Source: Liolophura sinensis (Eukaryota > Mollusca > Polyplacophora > Chitonida > Chitonidae). Taken from it: DNA of 64,000 bases. The notes under the pieces were generated by a model, which was not told where the DNA came from, ran no database searches, and saw only the letters and a program-made list of their open reading frames with translations. Each line of letters begins with the position of its first letter. Positions within the stretch are counted from its first letter, which is position 1. A program made the position numbers and the translations under genes. The stretch covers positions 4,513,703-4,577,702 of the forward strand of contig NC_088301.1 in assembly GCF_032854445.1 (NCBI RefSeq), written 5' to 3'. This document shows, piece after piece, positions 52,701 through 61,758 of the stretch.

Positions 52701-53745
52701 CTGGGATCTGCCAGGTTTCCTCCTACAATAATGCTGGCCACTGTTGTATAAATGAAATATTCTTAAGTAAGGTGTAAACCACCAATCAAATAAATAAATA
52801 AATAAATCATATACTCAAAGCACTGAAATATTTACTAAAATGCATCTGAAGTTCAGATGCAGTAAAAATCCATGGGTCGAAATAAAATCTAGTCGAAATA
52901 AAATCTGAGAATCAACACTTCAGTTTTGTTCCAGAGCTATATTACCTACATGTCTCTACAGCCATATAGTGCGTCACTTTAAGTACATGTAAGCATATGA
53001 TATAACTTTGGCACTCATCAGTTTTTATTCCTGGACGTCTGGCTACTAGAGATCTGTTTACTGTGATGTCACATTTGACACAATACCAAAGTCATCCATG
53101 TAACCTGGTGTATAAGCTAGGTGTAACATCTGACATGATACCAACGTCATCCATGTAACCTGGTGTAACATCTGACATGATACCAAAGTCATCCATGTAG
53201 CCTAGTGTATAACCTAGGTGTAACATCTGACACGATACCACATTCATCCATGTAACCTGGTGTATAAGCTAGGTGTAACATCTGACATGATACCAAAGTC
53301 ATCCATGTAGTCTGGTGTATAAGCTAGGTGTAACATCTGACACGATACCACAGCCATCCATGTAACATGGTGTATAAAGTAGGTGTAACATCTGACACAA
53401 AACCACAGCCATCCATGTAACCTAGTGTATAAGCTAGGTGTAACATCTGACATGATACCAAAGTCATCCATGTAGCCTGGTGTATACGGTAGGTGTAACA
53501 TCTGACACGATACCACAGCCATCCATGTAACCTGGTGTATAAGCTAGGTGTAAGCATGTAGGCCCATGTACTTTCCCACAATATTTATCCTGACAATACA
53601 GTCTATAATTATTATATATTTCACTTCCCCCACAAATACATACAATAAAAAAGAAAAAAAACTGAAAAGCTCACATACCTTGAGGACTGGCTATATCAAT
53701 GTTCGAGGTCAGGGGGTTTTGACGCTCAGTGATTGGTTGACTCAT
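31772..53745 (-). CDS. GCKR: Glucokinase regulatory protein-like, double SIS domain (GCKR-like)
   Basis: Nineteen minus-strand exons: 53745-53679, 52440-52379, 51503-51435, 50596-50528, 48012-47939, 47379-47313, 45259-45111, 44705-44665, 43887-43823, 43295-43183, 42326-42228, 40902-40805, 34947-34871, 34615-34525, 33531-33452, 33141-32978, 32753-32714, 32194-32060, 31909-31772. They total 1698 nt, 565 aa, all phases closing; human GCKR is 625 aa. PITERQNPLT (residues 5-14) matches the GCKR N-terminus. SIS1 holds GTSGR (79-83), IIAGGDK (to 114), GLSAPFVAGQ (152-161) and SSRMKGGSA (228-236). SIS2 holds GGHIYYLG (296-303), VDASECRPTFGA (313-324) and DDVRGF (327-332). The C-terminal part has STGAHIISGK (441-450). 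In vertebrates this nuclear protein binds fructose phosphates and inhibits glucokinase. Whether the mollusc protein does so, or acts on a sugar acid like bacterial MurQ, cannot be read from sequence. In-frame TGA TGA codons precede the ATG. Confidence 0.88.
34977..36967. repeat. 94-bp satellite, left block, about 21 copies
   Basis: Units carry GTACAGGTAGACATCCTTTC, TGTAACCCAACTGACACAAC and AAACTTGTGTATTTTATATG at a strict 94-bp spacing. Two variants alternate irregularly (TTTCACTGCATC vs TTTGACTCCATC; CCCACTAAC vs CAACTAAC). The block starts just upstream, in gene sense, of GCKR-like exon 34947-34871 and is cut at 36967 by the LTR element. Confidence 0.95.
36954..37346 (-). pseudogene. Retrotransposon aspartic protease, truncated
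   Basis: The frame lies +1 relative to gag and overlaps its end by 23 nt, with no ATG of its own. LRDTGASQSLLL holds the catalytic DTGA motif, and GIHLLLGNDLAGD is the flap-side ILG-type motif. After KPCLKLG the frame runs through the LTR terminus into satellite DNA and stops there, so polymerase domains are missing. Confidence 0.8.
37324..38570 (-). pseudogene. Main part of retrotransposon gag (nucleocapsid zinc knuckle)
   Basis: The open frame starts with a Lys/Glu-rich region of repeated NERLFKEKE-type units, probably a coiled coil. A capsid-like region follows (FPETDVDKYFLQFEKIA, LTGKAMDIYTEL, AILKRYELVPEAYQQKFR). A CCHC knuckle (CNYCRKPSHVMSNC) and a polar tail come next; the stop is TAA at 37324-37326. 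The capsid part resembles the SCAN-like gag of Ty3/gypsy elements. It is cut off from its ATG by the upstream frame break. Confidence 0.8.
38564..38749 (-). pseudogene. Start of retrotransposon gag, frame-broken
   Basis: The ATG at 38749 opens MSDFKPDEFMEAPDQD and a helical stretch, then meets TGA TGA after HQYN. The adjacent frame carries on with ITDDSTVIRLKEL into the main gag frame. A small indel near 38570-38580 has therefore split gag. No intact start is left for the larger part. Confidence 0.65.
38848..38867 (-). other. Putative primer-binding site
   Basis: TGGGCGCTTGTCCGGGA on the minus strand starts three bases after the LTR end and opens with TGG, the complement of a tRNA CCA end. 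The matching tRNA was not identified. Confidence 0.5.
38868..39621 (-). repeat. 5' LTR of the retrotransposon
   Basis: It runs from TGTTATGTGCAC (39621 downward) to GGGTCGTAGCA (ending 38868), about 754 bp. Only about 13 bases, TTGGGTCGTAACA, of the opposite LTR remain at the other end, with one G/A difference. A 178-codon open frame inside the LTR (39079-39615) resembles no protein I know. Confidence 0.7.
39622..40631. repeat. 94-bp satellite, right block, about 11 copies
   Basis: Continuation of the 34977-36967 array beyond the inserted LTR element, same period and same variants. Joining the two sides restores the repeat unit after removing one 4-bp duplication. Both blocks lie in the intron between exons 40902-40805 and 34947-34871. 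Confidence 0.95.
40970..41236 (+). mobile_element. Complete tRNA-derived SINE, first family, with 12-bp target duplication
   Basis: The head GGCCTCCGTGGCTCAGTCGG has a tRNA-like A box and GAGTTCAAGTCC (41048-41059) a B box. The body holds CAACCTGCGGATGG and CCACCATAATGCTGG. The tail is GTATAAGTGAAATATTCTTG, a GAGTACGGCG core and an AAATAAATA run. TCAATCTGTACT flanks it at 40958-40969 and 41236-41247. It lies in a GCKR-like intron against gene direction. Confidence 0.9.
41392..41655. repeat. 33-bp tandem repeat, about 8 copies, 99-bp higher-order unit
   Basis: Units start ACCAGGTACAATGTAACTGA. The third and sixth full units share AACTTACAAATCATCC, so a three-unit block repeats twice. The 33-bp length keeps a frame open (RYNVTDKPSVT); this is not a gene. 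Confidence 0.85.
42050..42178 (-). mobile_element. SINE fragment, first family, next to GCKR-like exon 42326-42228
   Basis: The plus strand reads CATACTCAAAATATTTCACT to GTCCATCCGCAGGTTGCC, reverse complement of the SINE tail and body; the head is absent. It ends about 50 bp from the exon. Confidence 0.65.
42643..42976. repeat. 26-bp tandem repeat, about 13 copies
   Basis: CCCTGACAAAACTTTTCAAG plus GTTAAG or GTCAAG, repeated in the intron between GCKR-like exons 43295-43183 and 42326-42228. Confidence 0.85.
43305..43640. repeat. Diverged 20-40 bp repeat beside GCKR-like exon 43295-43183
   Basis: GAGGTTCAAGCTGAAACAGG-like blocks recur with many changes and irregular spacing. Confidence 0.4.
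43975..44240 (+). repeat. Dispersed repeat, third family
   Basis: CTTGTGGCAGGGCGAGTCAA, CATGACGACACCAGACATGA and GGTATGACCTGACCCAGG occur here and, diverged, at 340-540 and 47025-47260. GATTCCAGGTCTCTAACC near the end resembles a reversed tRNA B box. Confidence 0.55.
45697..46262. repeat. 51-bp tandem repeat, 11 copies
   Basis: GAATTACAAACTGAGCCTGA plus TAGAAACTCTCCAGACACAT recurs every 51 bp. As 51 is divisible by three, frames stay open on both strands (168-217 codons); codons repeat exactly with the DNA, so these are not proteins. Confidence 0.93.
46255..46562. repeat. 44-bp tandem repeat, 7 copies, joined to the 51-bp array
   Basis: Units are GAGTACGACGTTAAACCCC, AAGCACTCACTC and CAGACACATGGTT. 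The first part matches the tail of the second SINE family and the last part is the end of the 51-bp unit. Confidence 0.9.
46855..46988 (+). mobile_element. Shortened SINE, first family
   Basis: A GGGGCCACCATGGCTTCTGT head is followed by GGAAAGGTCTTCCAG and a tail CAGTACGGCATACAACACCA with AATAAAATAACTAAATAAAT. The middle is deleted. Confidence 0.55.
47025..47260 (+). repeat. Dispersed repeat, third family
   Basis: GGAGTCAATATCATGCTAAA, CACCAGACCCACCCACATTA and a terminal CTAGGCCATGGCAGCGG match the repeats at 43975 and 340 in order. It sits just beside GCKR-like exon 47379-47313. Confidence 0.5.
48190..49650. repeat. 43-bp tandem repeat, about 34 copies
   Basis: ACACCTCCTGATGTAGTTTA plus CTATCAGTGCACATTCATCT recurs every 43 bp, filling most of the intron between GCKR-like exons 50596-50528 and 48012-47939. 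The central copies are most alike; the edges are more diverged. Confidence 0.93.
50971..51237 (-). mobile_element. Complete tRNA-derived SINE, first family, with 12-bp target duplication
   Basis: Reverse complement of the 40970 element: head at the right end (CTGAGCCACGGAGGCCC), tail at the left with an A-rich 3' end. CATGAACATACT is found at both 50959-50970 and 51238-51249, an exact duplication that suggests a fairly recent insertion. It lies in a GCKR-like intron, in gene direction. Confidence 0.92.
52538..52807 (+). mobile_element. tRNA-derived SINE, first-family variant, with 13-bp target duplication
   Basis: A different head, GGCCGCCAGTGGCCAAGTGG, is joined to the usual body (CAGTCCAGCTCATGCTGG) and tail (AAATGAAATATTCTTAAG, AATAAATAAATAAATAAAT). 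CATACACTCAAAG (52525-52537) and CATATACTCAAAG (52808-52820) are duplications with one change. Confidence 0.85.
53085..53560. repeat. 55-bp tandem repeat, about 8 copies
   Basis: CATCCATGTAACCTGGTGTA plus TAAGCTAGGTGTAACATCTG recurs at about 55-bp steps with one shortened copy. It lies in the first coding intron of the GCKR-like gene. Confidence 0.85.
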
Positions 53746-53757
53746 TTTTCATCAGAC

Positions 53758-55916
53758 CTGAAAAGATGACAACAATTTATTCTTTATCACATTTGTATTT
53801 ATCGAATTTGTGTCAAATGTTGTAGACCGACTCAAGAATTTTACACTTGTAGTATGAGACATCGAATCTGCTTATGAATAGAGGAAACTGGAGAATCCCA
53901 GCACTATCTGTGAAGTAGATGTACCCGATCATAAACTTCCTGACATAAAGCCACAGCCGAACCAGCCAGAACTGGATTCGAGCCGCCGACCTTAACAGCC
54001 AGAGGGCGATGAGCTATTGTAGTGTAATGTGTCAGCCAAGACATTCAAACGTTATGCAGGTGTACTTCTGACAGAACCATCTGGCTGTAGGCCTACTGGC
54101 AGTCTGCATTAATTCTTCAAAGATACATAACTTTAAATGGATTTTCTCTGTTATTGTCAACTTCAGATATAAATCATGATGATTATAACACTACCTGAAA
54201 CTAGCTTCGACATCACTTTTTTAACAAATGGGTATACTGCTTTTTTTTTATTATATTTAGGGATTATACGTAACACTATACTGTAGACCTAAGACCTATA
54301 GATGAGCATTGCCTGTGGGCCAGTTTTCGCGCACAGCAACACAAATATTTTATTTGACACGAGCTGCTCATGGCTGAAGACCTCACTTAACTTTCTAATG
54401 CTCTCTCCAATCTCACCAAAACTATTCCAACTCTTTCCATGAAATCCAACCGTTGATATCTTTAAATTTCCACTCTGAATGCGGCGAACTGTCATCCACA
54501 AAATAGAATTGGTAAGGGGAGGTCACTCTCAAGGAATGTTAATACTAACAGATAATATCTCCCATTGGATTTACTCCCTTTAAAGGGCAAGACCTCTAAA
54601 AATCGATGTAGGCATCACAAGATAGACCACTTAAAATTATCAATATACTTTCATATATTTTTTTAGAATTTCTTGCAAAGAGTTAAAGGTATTCAAACAT
54701 ATGAGTTCTAATGTGGCTTTATGGACCATAGTAACAGAGTTCACGAAGTCTGACGTCACAAGAAGTTTTTCAACTACAATCACGACACTGAATGTTGGAA
54801 TAACTCTTTTTACCCATGAGTAAAAGATTACAGAAATAATGTCCCCCAAAATTCCTACCTTTTGGTGAACATCAGGAAAAAAAGGTGATATGACGTCAGG
54901 ATTCCCAGGTACCGTCAGTATGGCTCTTAAAACCCACTATAGTATTCAAATATCTGAATACATTTCAACACTCTTCAAAAAATTCTGAAAAATACATAAA
55001 AGTATTTTCACGCATAGTTTTCAGTTGTCTGAATGATGAACCTTTACTTCATATTTTAGCTTTCTTCTACTTTAAAAATAAAGTTGATGTGAACTCTACA
55101 TGTTGGAACTCTGGAGTTTTTCATTTGCGTGATGACAGTGAGATGGAGGAAATCGGAATTCTCTAAGAAAACTACCGATCCTCGCCTGACAAGCTTCTGA
55201 CTTACTATGTCAACTCTACTTTTATCTCATATTTATAACCATTTCCTCTGGGCTCTGCTCGATTTCCTCCCACCATTGTGCGGTCGGCCCTCGCGTAAGT
55301 GAAACATTCTTTCATTCATGAAAGGCAATAACGTGTTTCTTATGTATCCACATACGCATGCGTACTCAGCATAGAAAAGTATTTCAATAATATGAATCAA
55401 ACTGTTGTATGCTGAATCGTTCTAAATACTTAATCGCTCAAAATCGAACCTCAAAAATACCCCTCACAACATGACAGCACGGCCGTGAATTATTGGATGC
55501 CGGAGTACGTGTAGTTATCTCCCTTCTCTTGCAATTTAGCAGTGTGGATAGATTACTCGTAATCTACATTCCTTACAGGTTCTCCATTATAATTATTCGC
55601 ATCATTAGCATTCACATAAGAGAGTATTGTTCACGAGGGTACACAACCAGTAATGTATATTGATGTGATGGGATATACATTGACCACCCAGAAATCACGT
55701 GCGGATGGGTGAATGTACAAATGGACGGACGGACGGACGGACGGACGGATTGATGGATGGGTGTCAGAATGGAACGATAACTCGATTGCTTGAATGACTG
55801 GTAGATGACCTGAAACAACAGTAGGAAACAACAAGGCTAAAATAACCGTAAATTTCAGAGGCAAATCACTGTATTCTTGGTTCCTAGGAAGAAGGCTGTG
55901 CGGTGAAAGCAACCTT

Positions 55917-55967
<51 letters not shown>

Positions 55968-56060
55968 TCCATTTCATTGTTGTTCAGCACCGTACTCAAG
56001 AATATTTCCAGTATATGACGGTGGTCTGGTTTATGGCTGGAGGAAATAAAAGTGAAGCCT
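53758..56060. other. Region upstream of the GCKR-like coding start
   Basis: The first coding exon is preceded by an acceptor (TCTTTTCAG, minus strand, ending 53758), so a noncoding 5' exon should lie here or beyond. A perfect TGACGTCA lies at 54751-54758 and AGTTATCTCCCTT at 55513-55525. GGAC tetranucleotides occur at about 55722-55748 and a (TTAT)n run at 55917-55968. A SINE tail fragment follows at 55955-56045. No exon could be placed. Confidence 0.45.
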
Positions 56061-56063
56061 TGT

Positions 56064-57325
56064 ATCTAACGGGATCCAGTTGAACAGGAATATCTAACGT
56101 GATCAAGATGAACGGGAATATCTAACGTGATCAAGTTGAACAGGAATATCTAACGTGATCCAGTTGAACAGGAATATCTAACGTGATCCAGTTGAACAGG
56201 AATATCTAACGTGATCAAGTTGAACAGGAATATCTAACGTGATCAAGTTGAACAGAAATATCTAACGTGACCAAGTTGAACAGGAATATCTAACGTGATC
56301 CAGTTGAACAGAAATATCTAACGTGAACAAGTTGAACAGCAATATCTGACGTGATCCAGTTGAACAGAAATATCTAACGTGATGCAGTTGAACAGGAATA
56401 TCTAACGTGATCCAGTTGAACTGAAATATCTAACGTGATCCAGTTGAACAGAAATATCTAACGTGACCCAATTGAACAGGAATATCTGACGTGATCCAGT
56501 TGAACAGGAATATCTAACGTGATCAAGATGAACAGGTCTATCTAACGTGATCAAGTTGAACAGGAATATCTAACGTGATCAAGATGAACGGGAATATCTA
56601 ACGTGAACAAGTTGAACAGGAATATCTAACGTGAACAAGTTGAACAGGAATATCTAACGTGAACAAGTTGAACAGGAATATCTAACGTGATGCAGTTGAA
56701 CAGGAATATCTAACGTGATCAAGATGAACAGGAATATCTAACGTGAACAAGTTGAACAGGAATATCTAACGTGATCCAGTTGAACAGAAATATCTAACGT
56801 GACCAAGTTGAACAGGAATATCTAACGTGATGCAGTTGAACAGGAATATCTAACGTGATCAAGATGAACAGGTCTATCTAACGTGATCAAGATGAACAGG
56901 AATATCTAACGTGATCAAGTTGAACAGGAATATTTAACGTGATGCAGTTGAACAGGAATATCTAACGTGATGCAGTTGAACAGGAATATTTAACGTGATG
57001 CAGTTGAACAGGAATATCTAACGTGATGCAGTTGAACAGGAATATCTAACGTGATGCAGTTGAACAGGAATATCTAACGTGATGCAGTTGAACAGGAATA
57101 TCTAACGTGATGCAGTTGAACAGGAATATCTAACGTGATCAAGTTGAACAGGAATATCTAACGTGATCAAGTTGAATAGGAATATCTAACGTGATCAAGT
57201 TGAACAGGAATATCTAACGTGATGCAGTTGAACAGGAATATCTAACGTGATGCAGTTGAACAGGAATATCTAACGTGATCAAGTTGAACAGGAATATCTA
57301 ACGTAATCAAGTTGAACAGGAATAG
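56064..57325. repeat. 28-bp tandem repeat, about 45 copies
   Basis: GAACAGGAATATCTAACGTG plus ATCAAGTT, with ATGCAGTT, ATCCAGTT and AACAAGTT variants. TGATGCAGTT copies are concentrated on the right side, showing local spread of one variant. Confidence 0.93.
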
Positions 57326-58559
57326 TAGGTGTGGTTTACATCACAAAAAATAATAAGAATATAGTCAACGAAGAAAAAATTACTCACACGGGAAAAGATT
57401 AATGAGTTACAACATATTGTACTAGATTTCTGTTTTCTTCGCTTTTTTTTTTTTTTTTTGAAATAGGAACAGAGCCAAATGGCTCGGACTGATACAGGGT
57501 TTTCTAGACCCGTGGGTTTGGCACAAAAGATAATTCGCCCCCGATTTGCATGGGTGATTGCGGTCAGACTCGAGCGTGTTCATGACTAGTCTGTTAATCA
57601 AGATCCGGAAAAAAATAACAACAATTTTATCTCTGATCACAGAGGTTTGTTAGTACATGGATAAATATAATATCCGGGAACTAGAACATGCAGGTGTCTT
57701 GTAAGAAGTTATCCTAAAGTCACGCCTTAATTTGACGAATGATTTCTTACATACATATATATATGATAGGCACGTGATTCATGTCCACTCTATACTTATA
57801 CAGCGAGTATTATTTGCTTATTTATAAACCTATAATTTTGTCGCTTTTTGTGAAAAAGAATCTAAAACTCATACTAAATACAGTCAAATACAGACAATAT
57901 AAATATATATGGGTGTGCTCATGCTATATACAGTGCCTTTGTGCTGTTTGTACTAATCTTCATTCATGAACGAGCTTTCCCTGCAAGTAGCGTGGGTTCA
58001 ACTTTGACTAAGGGCAATTTGGTCTCCATTATTACTATGAAATATGAAAGATGTTATCTTTAATCCGACTGTTAAATTCCAAGGACTACATGCCAACATC
58101 TTATATTAGCGGTATTCCACTTAAACCGAAAAATCGCTTTCGAGCAACGAACTACTGCCAGTATATAGAAGTAAGAAATTTCGGAACAGCCTGTCACTTT
58201 ACACTGAGTTTATAAGGACAACAGTTTCATATTTTAATTATTATTTATTTAGATTCTTAACTACGAAAGCACTGAAACATAAGAATGCATCGGAAACGTT
58301 TGAGACAAATACGCAAGGAAGATGTACGGGTGATTTATCTACCGATATCACGCAGTTTATGTCTGGGGATTTCACTTGTGTGAAACCTAGAAATCCAGCT
58401 TACATGTAAGCGACTGCATGACCTCCTCGCCATCAGTTGTCTATTCTCATCCGTATAGCAATTAGTATAACTATGAATATAGGTTTCAGTCGATTACATT
58501 ACAATCGGTAAAGCAAAAAAAAAAAAATAATAAAGTTTCCGCAAATTTTGCAAAAGCCA

Positions 58560-58885
58560 TATACAATCCCTATAACTGTATGCGCTAGATTCTGCCATGT
58601 GTTCATACAACTCCTATACTACTGTATGCACTAGATATTGTCACGTGTTCAAATAATCTCTACACCACCTGTATGCACTAGATACTGTCACGTGTTCTTA
58701 TAATCTCTACACTACCTGTATGCACTAGATACTGTCACTTGTTCATATAATCTCTACACTACCTGTATGCACTAGATACTGTCAGGTGTTCATATAACAC
58801 TACCTGTATGCACTAGATACTGTCCCGTGTTCATAGAACTCCTATACTACCTGTATGCACCAAATACTGCCACATGCTCATATAA
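58560..58885. repeat. About 46-bp tandem repeat, 6-7 copies
   Basis: CCTGTATGCACTAGATACTG plus TCACGTGTTCATATAA recurs with substitutions and one deletion. Confidence 0.75.
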
Positions 58886-61709
58886 CTACTTCCATGCTTC
58901 TGTGCAGTTTTGTCTGAACAATAAATCCTTAAAATGGAGATATAAAATCCCCAGAAAACTAACTATAGTTATTTAATAGTGGGACTTATACTTCACGAGC
59001 AGGTGAACTTATAGTAGTTACAGAACCGTAAAGATAAGTATACGCTCATGATTCAGGACTTTTTCTTCACCAGATGTACCAGTTATTGCTTGACGTGTGA
59101 AGACGACGGGAAAACTTTCTCAAAATTAATCTGATTATTCCCCATGACAGGATATTGCAATATATCCTTTGATCGATGACTACATGTCTTATTTTATTGA
59201 GCACTCGTTTTATAACTTATTCAGCTGATTCCAGAAAGAAGTTTGTCACAGCGTCTTCTGAAAAACGAGGCCATGACAGAAGTGAATGTGTGCGATATCG
59301 TGATGTAGTATCATTTGTGCCCGGCTTCTGAACGGAAGACCTAGCTCACACAAAAGCGGTATATAGCTTAATGCTAATTTATATAGAAGTATATGTGCAT
59401 AAGTCACATACAAATGGTATCTAAACATAGACAATGGGATATAGCACAGACAATAACTTACTGACGATATTTGAGAGGTACACTGTCGTAGGGTTTAATT
59501 AACACAATTCTTCAAAATATATAGCCTAGAGGATTGTTTTTAAATTGGACCCCTTGTTCACTAACGGATTTGAATGTACTAGTCTGTCAGACGATGCATG
59601 TCAGTTTTCAATGAACTTTTTTTCATTGTTAACCGTTCCTAGTTCATGCATCAGACGATTTGTGCTACGGGAAGAAAAGGATTCGTGAAAAGGAACTCTA
59701 AAATCAAAGGCTGTGGTTTTAAGGACCTGTAAATAGTTACACCAGAAAGTTCTTAAAATATTTCATATTTGGAGCACATTTTGTATCTCTTAATTGCCCG
59801 TTTATTTTCCGTCAGTGGTCGGCAATTTTCGAAAATGACGTCAACGCTGAATTTACCAACCTGGCAGACCAGGCTTATCAGACCATCCCCCCACCCCCCG
59901 CCACCACCATCCCCCTTGACGTCAAGATACAGTCTACTTCATTTCCAGACTGACTTCCATCTCAAGCCACTTCCTAAATCGCACATTAAGAAATAAAAAC
60001 CTGCCGTTTCATGTACCCTTGAATTCAAGCAAACGTTCATTCCAGATCCTACAAGTGACTTGCTATTTGGAAAACTACATGTATGTAAATAACTGGCTTA
60101 TGCCGAACCTATCGGTCTACATATGGATGCGGTATATGAACAGTGCAATTTGTGATGTCTGTAGGCTATTAGCTGAATGCAAATAGGTCACGCTGTTGAT
60201 TACGATTTGTAGAATTCGCATCGTGTGAAAGCGGCTTATGGAATACAGTTTGTTCTACTTTCCCCTCGACCGGCCTGAATGTGCGAATCGAAATTAACGA
60301 CAAACTAACGACAATTAAACAAAAATACTGATTTTTGGAGTGACTACATAACTGGTTCTTTTGAGAACCTGGTGGTTGGTTCAACCTTCATAACGGGTTC
60401 CTTGGAAAAGCCACGTAGTTACCATGTAAAACCTTTATACCTGGTTCTTTTAAGAACCTACACATATGTATACAATGGTCTATAACATATTGTTGCAGTC
60501 GGAAAATCATTAAGAATACTAGTACCGTATGTATGTTTGTTACCCACTCGCAATAGGTGTCTTCTTTTTCAAATGTATATACGCTGTACAAGTGCGTGTT
60601 TTAACAACGTCCGTGGAACACGGGAATACAGAGGAAGGTTAGACTAGTTTGGGTGCATCGAAAACAAGTTCGTTCGGAGTCGATATAAAAATGTGAATGT
60701 TGATAAAACGCAAAGATAATTTCACTTTATTTTATTTACTATATTTCTAAAATTTACCTGATTCATTTCATCTGATGACCTTTATACCCACAGCATCGGA
60801 AAAGCGCCCCACAGTCTGTGAGTAGGAGTAGGATTCGAACCCACCCCCTCGGAGACAGGAGACCCTGAAGCATGGACAACGAGACAAGAGACAAAAGAAT
60901 AAATATATATTTATTTCTGCACGTTTGAATGGAAATTCCTCTCTCTCACACACACACACATGCACACGCACACACACACGGATATGTCCCGAACGCAGTG
61001 AATGTAGGCTCTTCAATGGTAAATATAAAATATATTAATTAAACGATTTAAAGAATGTATATCGATATAAATAAAAAATACACATATAGATGTGTTTTGC
61101 TGTGCCGGTGTCCCAGGGAATGTGTGGGTCTACCACAGAGGTATGTGACGTGTGTGGTCGGCAACTACAAGGTAGATAAATTAGATTGTTACAAATGAGT
61201 TCATGGTTACATTGTATATATTCCAGATGAACTGAGAGGTTATTGATTAGGCCGGGTAAGAGATACGAGAGTAATTACAGCCAAGTTACAATAGCGCTTT
61301 AATTCCCTCCCTTTCTCCGAATTTCTAAACGCCTTGAGGCAGTACAGCATATTTCTTCTATTGTAGCATGTATACAAGTTTGTTGTCCCTTTTCCTTAAC
61401 TGACTCGCGTTTTGTTTCACAGCAGCCTCCGAGCTATGCAGGTGTTCTTCGCCTAGAGGAAGAAGAGAGCGAGAGAGAGAGAGAGAGAGAAGAAAAAAAC
61501 ACAATTTCCTCAAGGGGAAAAAAGCCCAAGTTAACAGGGTGCAAGTTACACATGCGTGAAAAGCTGAACTTAGCTTTTTAGATAGATATAGAGCCTGCAC
61601 TTGGAGATAGTTATCTTGAGCGCTTAATCATTACATACAAAAATGCATATACACAAACTTCAAAAAAGCAATTGCCTGATTCCGTTGCTAAGCCTTGTTG
61701 AAATGATCT

Positions 61710-61713
<4 letters not shown>

Positions 61714-61756
<43 letters not shown>
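61714..61756. repeat. (TA)n microsatellite
   Basis: Uninterrupted TA dinucleotides over about 42 bp. Confidence 0.95.

Positions 61757-61758
<2 letters not shown>

Noticed and set aside
54289-54495. Minus-strand frame MTVRRIQSGNLKIS..., about 68 codons, 0.6 kb upstream of the GCKR-like start
   Set aside because: No family recognised and no clear splice link to 53757; it could be a 5' exon but the evidence is too thin.
54640-54849. Minus-strand frame MGDIISVIFYSWVKR..., 69 codons
   Set aside because: Hydrophobic and AT-driven composition, no motif, holds a CRE palindrome; more likely noncoding.
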